5,720 nt of DNA from Desulfobacteraceae bacterium (GTDB taxonomy: Bacteria > Desulfobacterota > Desulfobacteria > Desulfobacterales > ETH-SRB1): NCBI GenBank assembly GCA_030638305.1, contig DAOWEW010000123.1, forward strand, positions 1 to 5,720, given 5' to 3'. The translations under genes and the position numbers were made by a program. This document shows, in pieces, positions 1 through 5,437 of this stretch (position 1 is the stretch's first letter; each line of letters starts with the position of its first letter). The notes beneath the pieces were generated by a model, which saw only the letters and a program-made list of their open reading frames with translations, ran no database searches and was not told where the DNA came from.

Positions 1-431
1 AGAGAAAGAAAGCGCAAATGTGAAAAGCCTTACAGTCATATTCCGGTTTTCTTTTAAACCTCTATCAATCTTGACATCAATACGTTCAATCAGATTGTCT
101 ATTTTGTCTTCAAGCCGCTGAAACCTGTGATCCACCTGATCAAAGCATTTATCAGTATCGCCTTTAAAATCTCTAAGTTGCTCCTTGATCTGTTCCTGGT
201 TTCTTCTTGATTCATCAATTTGAACCTGTAAAAGATCAAACCGGCTGTCAAAATATTTTGTATTAGGGAAAAAACCGGCGATAAGAGTCTGAAAATCCTG
301 CGGCAGTTTTATCTGCTCCTGTTGTTTTATTTCATTTTCTATAATTGATTCTCTCGTATTTTTTCCCCATGCTTCAAAATTAAGAATTCCACTACCTCTT
401 TGAGGTTGACTGGAAATTGTTCTGAGATCAC
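1..431 (-). pseudogene. Coiled-coil protein, C-terminus beyond left edge, apparent frameshift near its N-terminus
   Basis: The minus frame is open from about 456 to the left edge. It reads as a hydrophilic helical protein: an EIKQQEQIKLPQDF stretch, then GFFPNTKYFDSRFDLLQ, then charged heptad-like repeats (FDQVDHRFQRLEDKIDNLIE), then KIDRGLKENRNMTVRLFTFA entering a hydrophobic run at the edge. From memory, proteins of this shape have a central coiled coil and a C-terminal membrane anchor, with no known function. The open frame contains no ATG, GTG or TTG before the ATG at 39. A GTG at 431, with an AAGGA 12 bases upstream, opens a different frame that reads VISEQFPVNLKEVVEFLILK and stops at 339-341. 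The two frames join into one sensible protein if a base is added to the six-base A run (T run 359-364 on plus). I therefore read this as a gene broken by a one-base loss or a sequencing undercall. Function is unknown. Confidence 0.6.
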
Positions 432-761
432 TTTTTTGAATTTTCCTTACTTCTTATGCGTTAATTTAGCAAAAAGATTGATAATTGTAAAGCTGATTAT
501 AGCTATTGGGGCAGTTAAAAAACATGCCTTCCCCCCTCCACTCATGCCTTTTTGCAGGAAAACAAGTGAAATCCGGTGAAGCCGGAGCATGATAACCAAG
601 CAACTTATTAGACACCATTTAAGGAATTCATCGTAGGTTGGGTTGAGCGAACGATAAAAAGTGTAAACTACTTTTAGGCTGTTATGAAGGATGCCAAATA
701 ATTAATCTTTTTTTTGAAATGCCGCCTTGATCATAAGGCCGGCTTTCATTAAAACCGGACT
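432..761. other. Non-coding spacer without a convincing gene
   Basis: AT-rich sequence with only very short open frames. It contains a small hairpin at 572-586 (TCCGG, 5-base loop, CCGGA), half of a dispersed repeat at 632-652, an eight-T run at 708-715 and an imperfect hairpin at 721-743 (GCCGCCTT, loop, AAGGCCGGC). A 15-codon minus-strand frame starts MKAGLMIKAAF at about 752 and ends at about 705. It has no Shine-Dalgarno sequence and I do not call it a gene. Confidence 0.5.
632..652 (+). repeat. Half-site of a GTAGGTTGGGTTGAGCG-type dispersed repeat
   Basis: The segment CGTAGGTTGGGTTGAGCGAACG matches, from memory, the left arm of a short palindromic element scattered in many bacterial genomes (GGTTGGGTTGAGC...GCGAAACCCAACC-like). 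The expected right arm, AACCCAAC, is missing: the sequence continues as GATAAAAAGTG. It looks like a truncated relic. No mobility gene is present. Confidence 0.35.
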
Positions 762-806
762 GCCGGGGAAACGCGTTAAAACAGCGTTTTTCCCCGGCTT
801 TTTTTT
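762..806 (+). terminator. Strong intrinsic terminator, plus-strand direction
   Basis: GCCGGGG (762-768) pairs perfectly with CCCCGGC (792-798). An AAA/TTT extension and CGC (772-774) pairing with GCG (784-786) lengthen the stem, leaving two unpaired T. Eight T follow immediately at 799-806. The T tract lies on the plus strand, so it ends rightward transcription. On the minus strand the same hairpin is followed by AGTCCGGTTTT, a poor tail, so it would be at best a weak terminator for the leftward fragment that stops at 820. No rightward gene is visible upstream. Confidence 0.8.
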
Positions 807-819
807 ATTGCTCATAATT

Positions 820-1045
820 TTAATCCACCAATATCTTTAAGCACTCAAGCGCCTCCCCCAAATCCGTTATAATCAGAATTTTTTATACTGCTGTGCTATA
901 TTGCCCGTAATGTTATTAGTCTGTAAAATTTCACAGTTTTTGCTAAACATCAGAGCTCCGGCTGATGTAAGTTTGTCATCTTTTGCCAGTTTAAGGTTGG
1001 TCATTAAACGTGAAATTTTATCACTATAGAATGGATCTGGAAAAG
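820..1045 (-). pseudogene. Gene remnant, possibly the C-terminal part of an AlbA_2/RecG-like regulator region
   Basis: The minus strand encodes FYSDKISRLMTNLKLAKDD followed by KLTSAGALMFSKN. The KLTxAGxLxFxKN pattern resembles the segment joining the AlbA_2 (Schlafen-type) domain to the rest of COG2865 transcriptional regulators, where a typical reading is GKLTNAGLLLFGK. The frame then stops at 873-875, just after a six-A run (T run 879-884 on plus). Adding one A lets translation continue as KKILIITDLGEALECLKILVD to a TAA at 820-822, a natural-looking C-terminus. Upstream of about 1045 this frame becomes Phe/Leu-rich and looks like the antisense of a Lys/Glu-rich sequence, so the remnant probably begins there. 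No start site is supported and the family assignment is tentative. Confidence 0.35.
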
Positions 1046-1169
1046 GCGCAAGAAAAGAAAAAAGCATTGCAAGAGCAAACTTGCCAAGGTTACCGAAGAG
1101 ATTCGTCAGAAAGAAAAAGTAGCTGAAGGGAAGGAGCCGGCTGTTCCAGCACCTCAAGCACTCCTTTAG
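995..1169 (+). pseudogene. Lys/Glu/Gln-rich C-terminal fragment with frameshift
   Basis: A plus-strand frame open from 995 contains ATG at 1031 and reads MDLEKAQEKKKALQEQ. It then leaves the sensible frame at an AAA run (1077-1079). Removing one A joins it to LAKVTEEIRQKEKVAEGKEP and AVPAPQALL, with TAG at 1167-1169. The joined product is a continuous amphipathic helix with a Pro/Ala tail, like the C-terminus of a larger protein. No Shine-Dalgarno sequence precedes the ATG, and the frame closes at 992-994 upstream, so only a fragment survives. It overlaps minus-strand frames, so part of one of the readings must be chance. Function is unknown. Confidence 0.3.
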
Positions 1170-1354
1170 TCGTGGTCTCCAGTGCAGACACATTCGGAAT
1201 ATATGCCTGACCGCCCACCTGCCTGACGCTTATCAAAAGTCCCAACTTCCTTGAAAACAATCTGGATCTCACATTCAGGAAACAACGTATTGAGCGATGC
1301 AAGCAAATTACGATCAGGCTCTGGCCGGTTGGTTTTAATCACAATTTTTTTCAC
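1166..1354 (-). CDS. Small unknown protein (62 aa as read; about 85 aa if a frameshift is repaired)
   Basis: The start is GTG at 1354, with GGAGG (1361-1365) six bases upstream, one of the best ribosome binding sites in the window. The N-terminus reads MKKIVIKTNRPEPDRNLLAS, then LNTLFPECEIQIVFKEVGTF, an alternating strand-helix-strand pattern typical of a real small cytoplasmic protein. After KRQAGG the frame yields an implausible tail (RSGIYSECVCTGDHD) and stops at 1166-1168. Dropping one base from the GGG run (CCC 1214-1216 on plus) moves it to a frame reading QAYIPNVSALETTTKGVLEV and on to a TAA at 1090-1092. I think the shifted reading is the ancestral one, so the gene is either broken or carries a sequencing error. 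I do not recognise the family. No membrane segment or catalytic motif is visible. Confidence 0.55.
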   Translation of the reverse strand: MKKIVIKTNRPEPDRNLLASLNTLFPECEIQIVFKEVGTFDKRQAGGRSGIYSECVCTGDHD

Positions 1355-1360
1355 AGCCTA

Positions 1361-1365
1361 CCTCC
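1361..1365 (-). promoter_or_regulatory. Ribosome binding site that fixes a GTG start
   Basis: GGAGG, inside AGAGGAGGT, lies six bases upstream of GTG 1354. The frame downstream has no early ATG, so this site is what supports translation from GTG. Confidence 0.75.
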
Positions 1366-1757
1366 TCTTTTTGATTGCTGATTTTTAATACAATTTCTTA
1401 ACCCACATTAATGTTACAGGATTATTACGGCTGTGTTAAATTTCTGTTACATACCTTGATATCTTGTGGATAATCGTGTTAAAAATGCCGCATTTCTGCA
1501 CTTATCCGGCTTGAGGGCAGCAATTCTAACTATGAAAAAATAAGTTGGAAATTCAATAGGTTAAAAATTTTATTTGCGCTTAAAATATCTAATTTTTTCA
1601 GCTAAAATCAGAAAATATGACTATTTTAGGGGGTTAAACAGACCCATTCATTTCTGTAACCATCATGCAAACATCCCATATTGGCCTGTAAAATAAGGAC
1701 AATTTCCATAATTAGAATTGCCGCTGAATCTTTTCCAGTGAAAGTTCCTTTAATTCC
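1366..1757. other. AT-rich intergenic region with short palindromes
   Basis: No supported gene lies here. Visible structure: a TGTGGATAA at 1465-1473 that equals a DnaA-box consensus on the opposite strand, alone; a 13-bp palindrome AAATGCCGCATTT at 1483-1495; and an AT-only nested inverted repeat at 1602-1629 (CTAAAAT...ATTTTAG, with inner AAAATA/TATTTT at 1612-1627). AATT recurs every 7-8 bases (1752, 1760, 1767, 1775) across the end of the metallophosphoesterase gene. I see no GC-rich terminator for the leftward ppcA operon. The AT hairpin at 1602-1629 is the only nearby candidate and lacks a T tract. Confidence 0.5.
1602..1629. repeat. AT-rich nested inverted repeat
   Basis: CTAAAAT (1602-1608) is exactly complementary to ATTTTAG (1623-1629). 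An alternative inner pairing is AAAATA (1612-1617) with TATTTT (1622-1627) around TGAC. It lies about 130 bases beyond the stop of the leftward metallophosphoesterase gene. It could be a protein-binding site or weak RNA hairpin, but all-AT palindromes also arise by chance in such spacers. Confidence 0.3.
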
Positions 1758-2612
1758 TCAATTCACAATTCCTGAATTTTTTAGTGTAACGTATTGCTCC
1801 TTGATTCTATCAAACTTCATAGCAGACAGGTCAATCGTAACATAGGTGAACTCATTAAGCTGCCCGGGTTGAATGCATATAGTACTGCCAAGTTTTGCAT
1901 ACCATCGTCCTGAGACTTCAGAAGACTCATGGATATGACCGTGGAGCGAAAGCTTTGGCTGATATTTCTCCAAAAAGTTGTAAATTGCCTTTGACCCTAC
2001 TTCTGCACCGCGATAACATTTATCCAATCCCAGTTTATATGGGGGCATGTGGATTACATACACGCTCTTTGCCATATCCTTAGGGTGTACCAGGCGATCA
2101 AGTTCCTCCTCTATCGTTGGAAGTATTTTTGCATGGACAAACCAGTCATCTATTTCTTGCCATCCATCCGGTGTAGATAACAGTCCTTTTCCGAACTGCT
2201 CCTGGAATATATAATCATCCGTATCCATTCTGCATCTGTCTTTGAGACGGAATGGATAATCAACTACCCAGTTCATGCCTATGAATTCGTAACCTCCGAT
2301 TTCAAATTTGCGTTGAGCCAGGCAGACTACGAAGGAATACTTATTACAAATTTCCTCAAAGAGTTGATCGAAGATTCCAAGGTCATCGTTTCCCAGACAG
2401 CAGAGATAATAAATCCCGGCAGAGTTAAATAGTGCGAAGTGATTGTCAAGGTAGTCAGTAATGAATTCGCCTTGTTTGAACAGATCATTGTTCTTGGGCA
2501 ACATATCCCCGCCATTGATAATTACATTTGCTTTAAAGTCTTTTGCTACTTTAAATAGCCGTTTATATTTCCACTTGCTTCCATGCAAGTCTGTTACAAA
2601 TAGCACTCTCAT
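1758..2612 (-). CDS. Calcineurin-like metallophosphoesterase
   Basis: A 284-residue cytoplasmic protein with the ordered metal-binding motifs of the Metallophos superfamily: DxH at D8-L9-H10, GGD at 34-36, GND at 74-76, an HMPP histidine at H188 and GHIH at 225-228. These residues normally hold a two-metal centre that hydrolyses phosphomonoesters or phosphodiesters. The third motif reads GNDD, not the usual GNHD, so the conserved His is Asp here, as in some ICC-like members. Residues 115-175 form a Trp/Asp-rich insert between strands that probably shapes the substrate pocket. No signal peptide is seen. ATG 2612 is preceded by GGAGG (2623-2627) ten bases upstream. The gene follows ppcA by 77 bases with no terminator between, so co-transcription is likely. 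The substrate cannot be told from sequence; a nucleotide, cyclic nucleotide or metabolite phosphate are all possible. Confidence 0.92.
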   Translation of the reverse strand: MRVLFVTDLHGSKWKYKRLFKVAKDFKANVIINGGDMLPKNNDLFKQGEFITDYLDNHFALFNSAGIYYLCCLGNDDLGIFDQLFEEICNKYSFVVCLAQRKFEIGGYEFIGMNWVVDYPFRLKDRCRMDTDDYIFQEQFGKGLLSTPDGWQEIDDWFVHAKILPTIEEELDRLVHPKDMAKSVYVIHMPPYKLGLDKCYRGAEVGSKAIYNFLEKYQPKLSLHGHIHESSEVSGRWYAKLGSTICIQPGQLNEFTYVTIDLSAMKFDRIKEQYVTLKNSGIVN

Positions 2613-2622
2613 TTAGGCGGTT

Positions 2623-2627
2623 CCTCC
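2623..2627 (-). promoter_or_regulatory. Ribosome binding site of the metallophosphoesterase gene
   Basis: GGAGG, within TTGGAGGAA, lies ten bases before ATG 2612. The spacing is slightly long but it is the only good candidate, and the start matches the expected position of the DxH motif at residues 8-10. Confidence 0.65.
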
Positions 2628-2689
2628 AATAATATTATGGGCAAAGCTACTCCTAAACCTGTCTCCGTTCTATCTTCAGAATGTTCAGG

Positions 2690-4153
2690 TCAGCCTAAAA
2701 ACCTTCTCAAATAGGCTGCCTCCTCAATCATGGATTGAAGATCGGTAAGGTGATTTTCTTTTAATGCCTTGATAATCCGGCTGGTAACCTTTTTATGTTC
2801 GTAATTGACTTTAAAGTCAAAAGCATCCAGACAAAGCGAACTCTTGATATTGTCGGGAAGGATGGTAAATACCTCTTCATTAAAATAGGAGAGTCCATCG
2901 CCGACATCTTCGTCAAAATATATGTAGGCCTCTTTCAGATAGGCCAGATCATCCGGTTCCAGGGCATTCAGGCCTAATATCTGCGGAGGAATGCCTATGG
3001 AATAACATGCTGCACAAAAGCCTATGGCTCTGGGGAGAACAACATCCCCCATACTTCTGGAATAGCCAAAAAGCCCGACATGAAGCTTGCGCATTCTTCT
3101 TTTCGGCATATATCCCGCCACCTGATTGATCAAAGGAGCCAGGGCTTCAACCTGCCTTCTGTATTCAGTTGATACCTTGTCAATAATACTGATACAGCGC
3201 TTTTCATCAACATCCCAGCCTCTTCGCCTTGGAGATGCTCTAAGTTTTTCAATGGCTTTAATGGTCAAATCCACGGGATAATCATATTTAAAGGCCGATT
3301 GCACGGTGTAGGTCTGGACATCAGGATATTCAAATAGAACCCTGTCTTCATTCCCCGGCTTGAGATTTCCTCGAAAAGGAGCGGAACCGACTCCAAGTAT
3401 CGGATAAATCTCTATCTCCAATTCCTGAGAAAGGCGGCGGAGCCTTTGCAGGGCTATTTTGTTACAGAGAACTGTGCTGACCATGCCGTAATTCATGGCA
3501 GGATCCGACCTGGCCAGAAAGACTCTCTGATATTGGACTTTTTTGTTTTGCAGATACTCCCTTAAAATCTGATCACATTCCAGGATATGCTCCCGATCTT
3601 CAAACAGGGGAATAACCTGTATGGTCTCGGGCTTGAATTTCCCCACCCAGTCAGCAATAGTAATATCTCCCGGATAGAATGGAAGATTCTGTTTTCCGAC
3701 AACGAAATCCTTGTAATAATAGTAGATTCTGTTCAAACACTGTGAGGTAGCAGTCATGGGAAGGATTACTTCAAAGATAGGAGGGATATCCTCATTGTAA
3801 AAAAGCCTGGCCGAATCAAAAGACCGGGGAATTTCTTCCAGAGTTTCAATAAGGATCTTGGCCTCAGCCTTTTCCACAGTAGGATTTGGAACTCTCAAGG
3901 TAATAAAGACATCTTGGCCCAGTCTCTTTTCTTTAAAGAAATGTTTGTATCTGGTGAGGAGTTTTCTTACTACAAATGAATCTGCCTCCTTGCCCTCACA
4001 GTCCCACATCTGCTCATCACAGCCCAGATGGGAAAAGGCATAATAAACCTCTTTTATTTCATCTTCACCTGACATGTCCGTGCTTTCCGCAAAAAAGGGC
4101 AGACGAACATTGTCAGGATGCTGGGTACTCATCACACGCGGAATCTTGGGCAT
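2690..4153 (-). CDS. ppcA: Phosphoenolpyruvate carboxylase, archaeal type
   Basis: A 487-residue enzyme predicted to carboxylate phosphoenolpyruvate with bicarbonate to oxaloacetate and phosphate, using Mg2+ or Mn2+, in the cytoplasm. It replenishes the TCA cycle and supports CO2 assimilation. The N-terminal signature IPRVMSTQHPDNVRLPFF (residues 4-21) is diagnostic of the short archaeal-type family (TIGR02751/PF14010). Its H12 is the probable counterpart of the catalytic His in the TAHPT motif of classical PEPC. Other family blocks are FLARSDPAMNYG (212-223), ILGVGSAPFRGNL (252-264), FGYSRSMGD (362-370) and a helical C-terminus ending RRFLG. Length fits this class, roughly half that of the usual bacterial enzyme. 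ATG 4153 has GGAGG (4159-4163) five bases upstream. The frame is intact. It is first in a likely two-gene unit with the metallophosphoesterase. The assignment is firm; the source lineage is not. Confidence 0.97.
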   Translation of the reverse strand: MPKIPRVMSTQHPDNVRLPFFAESTDMSGEDEIKEVYYAFSHLGCDEQMWDCEGKEADSFVVRKLLTRYKHFFKEKRLGQDVFITLRVPNPTVEKAEAKILIETLEEIPRSFDSARLFYNEDIPPIFEVILPMTATSQCLNRIYYYYKDFVVGKQNLPFYPGDITIADWVGKFKPETIQVIPLFEDREHILECDQILREYLQNKKVQYQRVFLARSDPAMNYGMVSTVLCNKIALQRLRRLSQELEIEIYPILGVGSAPFRGNLKPGNEDRVLFEYPDVQTYTVQSAFKYDYPVDLTIKAIEKLRASPRRRGWDVDEKRCISIIDKVSTEYRRQVEALAPLINQVAGYMPKRRMRKLHVGLFGYSRSMGDVVLPRAIGFCAACYSIGIPPQILGLNALEPDDLAYLKEAYIYFDEDVGDGLSYFNEEVFTILPDNIKSSLCLDAFDFKVNYEHKKVTSRIIKALKENHLTDLQSMIEEAAYLRRFLG

Positions 4154-4158
4154 ACCGA

Positions 4159-4163
4159 CCTCC
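4159..4163 (-). promoter_or_regulatory. Ribosome binding site of ppcA
   Basis: GGAGG, within AAAGGAGGT, lies five bases before ATG 4153. It fixes the start just upstream of the conserved IPRVMSTQHPDN block; the internal ATG at residue 8 has no comparable site. Confidence 0.8.
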
Positions 4164-4208
4164 TTTGATTTTGTTCAATTCCCTCATTCTTTTCTCAAGA
4201 CTCTATTT

Positions 4209-4226
4209 TATCTTTTAGGAAAGATA
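4209..4226 (-). promoter_or_regulatory. Leader hairpin or operator upstream of ppcA
   Basis: TATCTTT (4209-4215) and AAAGATA (4220-4226) are perfectly complementary around a four-base loop. It lies about 46 bases upstream of the ppcA ribosome binding site and, if the suggested promoter is right, within the transcribed leader. No T tract follows, so it is not an attenuator by itself. It could be an RNA hairpin or a protein operator. Confidence 0.4.
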
Positions 4227-4250
4227 GTGCATTAAAATACATTAAAAAGG

Positions 4251-4279
4251 AAAATATTCTAAAATAATACCTTTGTAAA
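4251..4279 (-). promoter_or_regulatory. Candidate sigma-70-like promoter for ppcA
   Basis: Read on the minus strand: TTTACA (4279-4274), a 17-base spacer, then TATTTT (4256-4251). Both hexamers are imperfect matches to TTGACA/TATAAT. Transcription would start near 4243, giving a leader of about 90 bases. AT-rich sequence yields such matches easily. Confidence 0.3.
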
Positions 4280-4319
4280 AAAAAATTATTGCTCAATCAG
4301 ATTGATTAAATCTGCGGCA

Positions 4320-4337
4320 AATTTGGGCGCCCAAATT
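4320..4337. promoter_or_regulatory. Perfect 18-bp palindrome, probable operator
   Basis: AATTTGGGCGCCCAAATT is identical to its own reverse complement over all 18 bases, with a GC core (GGGCGCCC) inside otherwise AT-rich sequence. It sits between the two divergent genes, 130 bases before the TTG start of one and about 165 bases before the other. Dyad sites of this size and position typically bind a dimeric regulator. I do not recognise the regulator. Confidence 0.6.
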
Positions 4338-4453
4338 ACCAATTTATTTTTTACGAGCCCTTATTTACAAAAAATTAACTTTCCCCTCATAAAAACCAAA
4401 TATTGATGCGGTTGAGTGCAAAAAACAAGTTGTTGCCTAAACCATTTAAATTT

Positions 4454-4460
4454 AAGGAGG
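4454..4460 (+). promoter_or_regulatory. Ribosome binding site that fixes a TTG start
   Basis: AAGGAGG lies seven bases upstream of TTG 4468. The next in-frame ATG (codon 28) would remove the metal-binding Asp10, so this site settles the unusual start. Confidence 0.85.
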
Positions 4461-4467
4461 GAAGAAA

Positions 4468-5364
4468 TTGAATAAAACCATTCTGGTGATTATTGATGGA
4501 TGCCGTTCAGACGGGTTGGAGCAGGCAAAAACGCCAAACATTGATTATATGATCGAAAACGGCGCACACACCTTGAACGCCCGGACCGTGACCCCTTCCA
4601 TTACTCTGCCTGCCCATTTCAGCATCTTCACATCTCTGCCGCCGATAGCGCATAATGTGCTTGCCAATACCGGATCTCCCAACCCGTCATCCACAGCAAG
4701 AAGCATCATAGATGTGGCAAGAGATTTCGGCAAAAAGACCGCGGCTTTTTACTCCTGGGAGTACTTAAGAAATCTTTCAGCGCCCGGTTCTCTGGATCAC
4801 TCACATTTTATTAACAGCGGTTCTAAAGAAAATATTGATCTCAAGGTGGCACAGGCTGCCGCTGGTTGCCTGAATTCCTGCTGTCCCGACTTTTGTTTTA
4901 TTTATCTCGAAGGAACCGATATTGCCGGACACTTGTCAGGGTTTATGTCAACGAAGTACCTTGACGCCATTGAGACGGCGGATACAGCACTTGGCATCAT
5001 CTTAAATGAACTGGAAAGAGCAAATCTTTCTGACTGCTACAGTATCATACTACATAGTGATCATGGCGGTATCAACTACCATCATACGGAAAATACGCCG
5101 GAGGTAATGACTGTACCATGGATTGCAGTTGGTCCTGGAGTAAAACAAAAATACATAATTACAGACAAAGTAAATATTATTGACACAGTACCGACTCTTG
5201 CCGGTTTAATGGATATCCCAGTGCACCATACCTGGCAGGGACGAGCTATAAGTGAAATATTCGAACCGAGCGTTTTTGAAATGATTCAGTTCGGGTTTTT
5301 GCACCCTGAATTTGACAGCCGCCCCCTGAATATTCGATATAAGGTTTGTCCGGCACGCACATAA
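4468..5364 (+). CDS. Alkaline-phosphatase-superfamily phosphodiesterase/nucleotide pyrophosphatase
   Basis: A 298-residue predicted two-metal phosphoesterase of the type I phosphodiesterase/nucleotide pyrophosphatase family. Metal and catalytic residues appear in the expected order: VIIDGCRSD (D10); nucleophile T46 in TPSITLPAH, matching the family PSxTxPxH motif; D151 and H155 in EGTDIAGHLSG; D198 and H199 in SDHGG; and H206 upstream of TPEVMTVPWIAVGPG. Such enzymes hydrolyse phosphodiester or pyrophosphate bonds in nucleotides, or phosphonate and phosphate esters. The start begins directly with the core beta strand NKTILVIID, with no signal peptide, so the enzyme should be cytoplasmic; many relatives are exported. 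TTG start with an excellent ribosome binding site. It is transcribed away from ppcA and is probably a single-gene unit. The final 20 residues, after HPEFDSRPLNI, fall outside the catalytic core. The substrate is unknown. Confidence 0.93.
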   Translation: MNKTILVIIDGCRSDGLEQAKTPNIDYMIENGAHTLNARTVTPSITLPAHFSIFTSLPPIAHNVLANTGSPNPSSTARSIIDVARDFGKKTAAFYSWEYLRNLSAPGSLDHSHFINSGSKENIDLKVAQAAAGCLNSCCPDFCFIYLEGTDIAGHLSGFMSTKYLDAIETADTALGIILNELERANLSDCYSIILHSDHGGINYHHTENTPEVMTVPWIAVGPGVKQKYIITDKVNIIDTVPTLAGLMDIPVHHTWQGRAISEIFEPSVFEMIQFGFLHPEFDSRPLNIRYKVCPART

Positions 5365-5437
5365 TATTAAGCAACAGCATAATTTTATTTTTTCTTGTAA
5401 AATGTAAATTTTGTCCGTGACCTGATAGAATTAATAG

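Larger units (their letters stand above)
4164..4453. other. Divergent control region between ppcA and the phosphodiesterase gene
   Basis: About 290 AT-rich bases with no gene. From left to right it holds an 18-base hairpin in the ppcA leader (4209-4226), a possible leftward promoter (4251-4279), a small inverted repeat AATCA-GAT-TGATT (4295-4307), a perfect 18-bp palindrome (4320-4337) and an 11-bp palindrome AACAAGTTGTT (4424-4434). A weak rightward promoter guess is TTTACA at 4364-4369 with TCATAA at 4387-4392, spacing 17. The layout suits a regulator acting on one or both genes. Confidence 0.6.

Noticed and set aside
705..752. 15-codon minus-strand frame MKAGLMIKAAF...
   Set aside because: It has no ribosome binding site, lies inside overlapping hairpins and is too short to judge.
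480..760. Riboswitch or structured regulatory RNA ahead of the terminator
   Set aside because: No known riboswitch core motif is visible and no gene follows the terminator in the same direction.
1050..1193. Phe/Leu-rich N-terminal half of the long minus-strand frame 873-1193, which could be read as a membrane segment
   Set aside because: The Phe/Leu richness is the antisense image of a Lys/Glu/Ala-rich plus-strand sequence, and no Shine-Dalgarno precedes 1193.
1090..1302. 70-aa minus-strand frame starting MHRSIRCFLNV
   Set aside because: Its first half is the out-of-frame shadow of the small gene starting at 1354. Only the second half is protein-like, and that is treated as the shifted continuation of that gene.
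1465..1473. TGTGGATAA, equal to a DnaA-box consensus on the reverse strand
   Set aside because: It is a single box with no cluster, no AT-rich unwinding repeats in the right arrangement and no dnaA/dnaN or rep gene; one match in 5.7 kb is not an origin.
1752..1778. AATT repeated at 7-8 base intervals
   Set aside because: The units are only four conserved bases, the spacing varies and part is coding; probably AT bias and not a true iteron array.
5382..5403. ATTTTA...TAAAAT inverted repeat between the convergent genes as a terminator
   Set aside because: The stem is six A/T pairs only, with a weak tail; too unstable to call.
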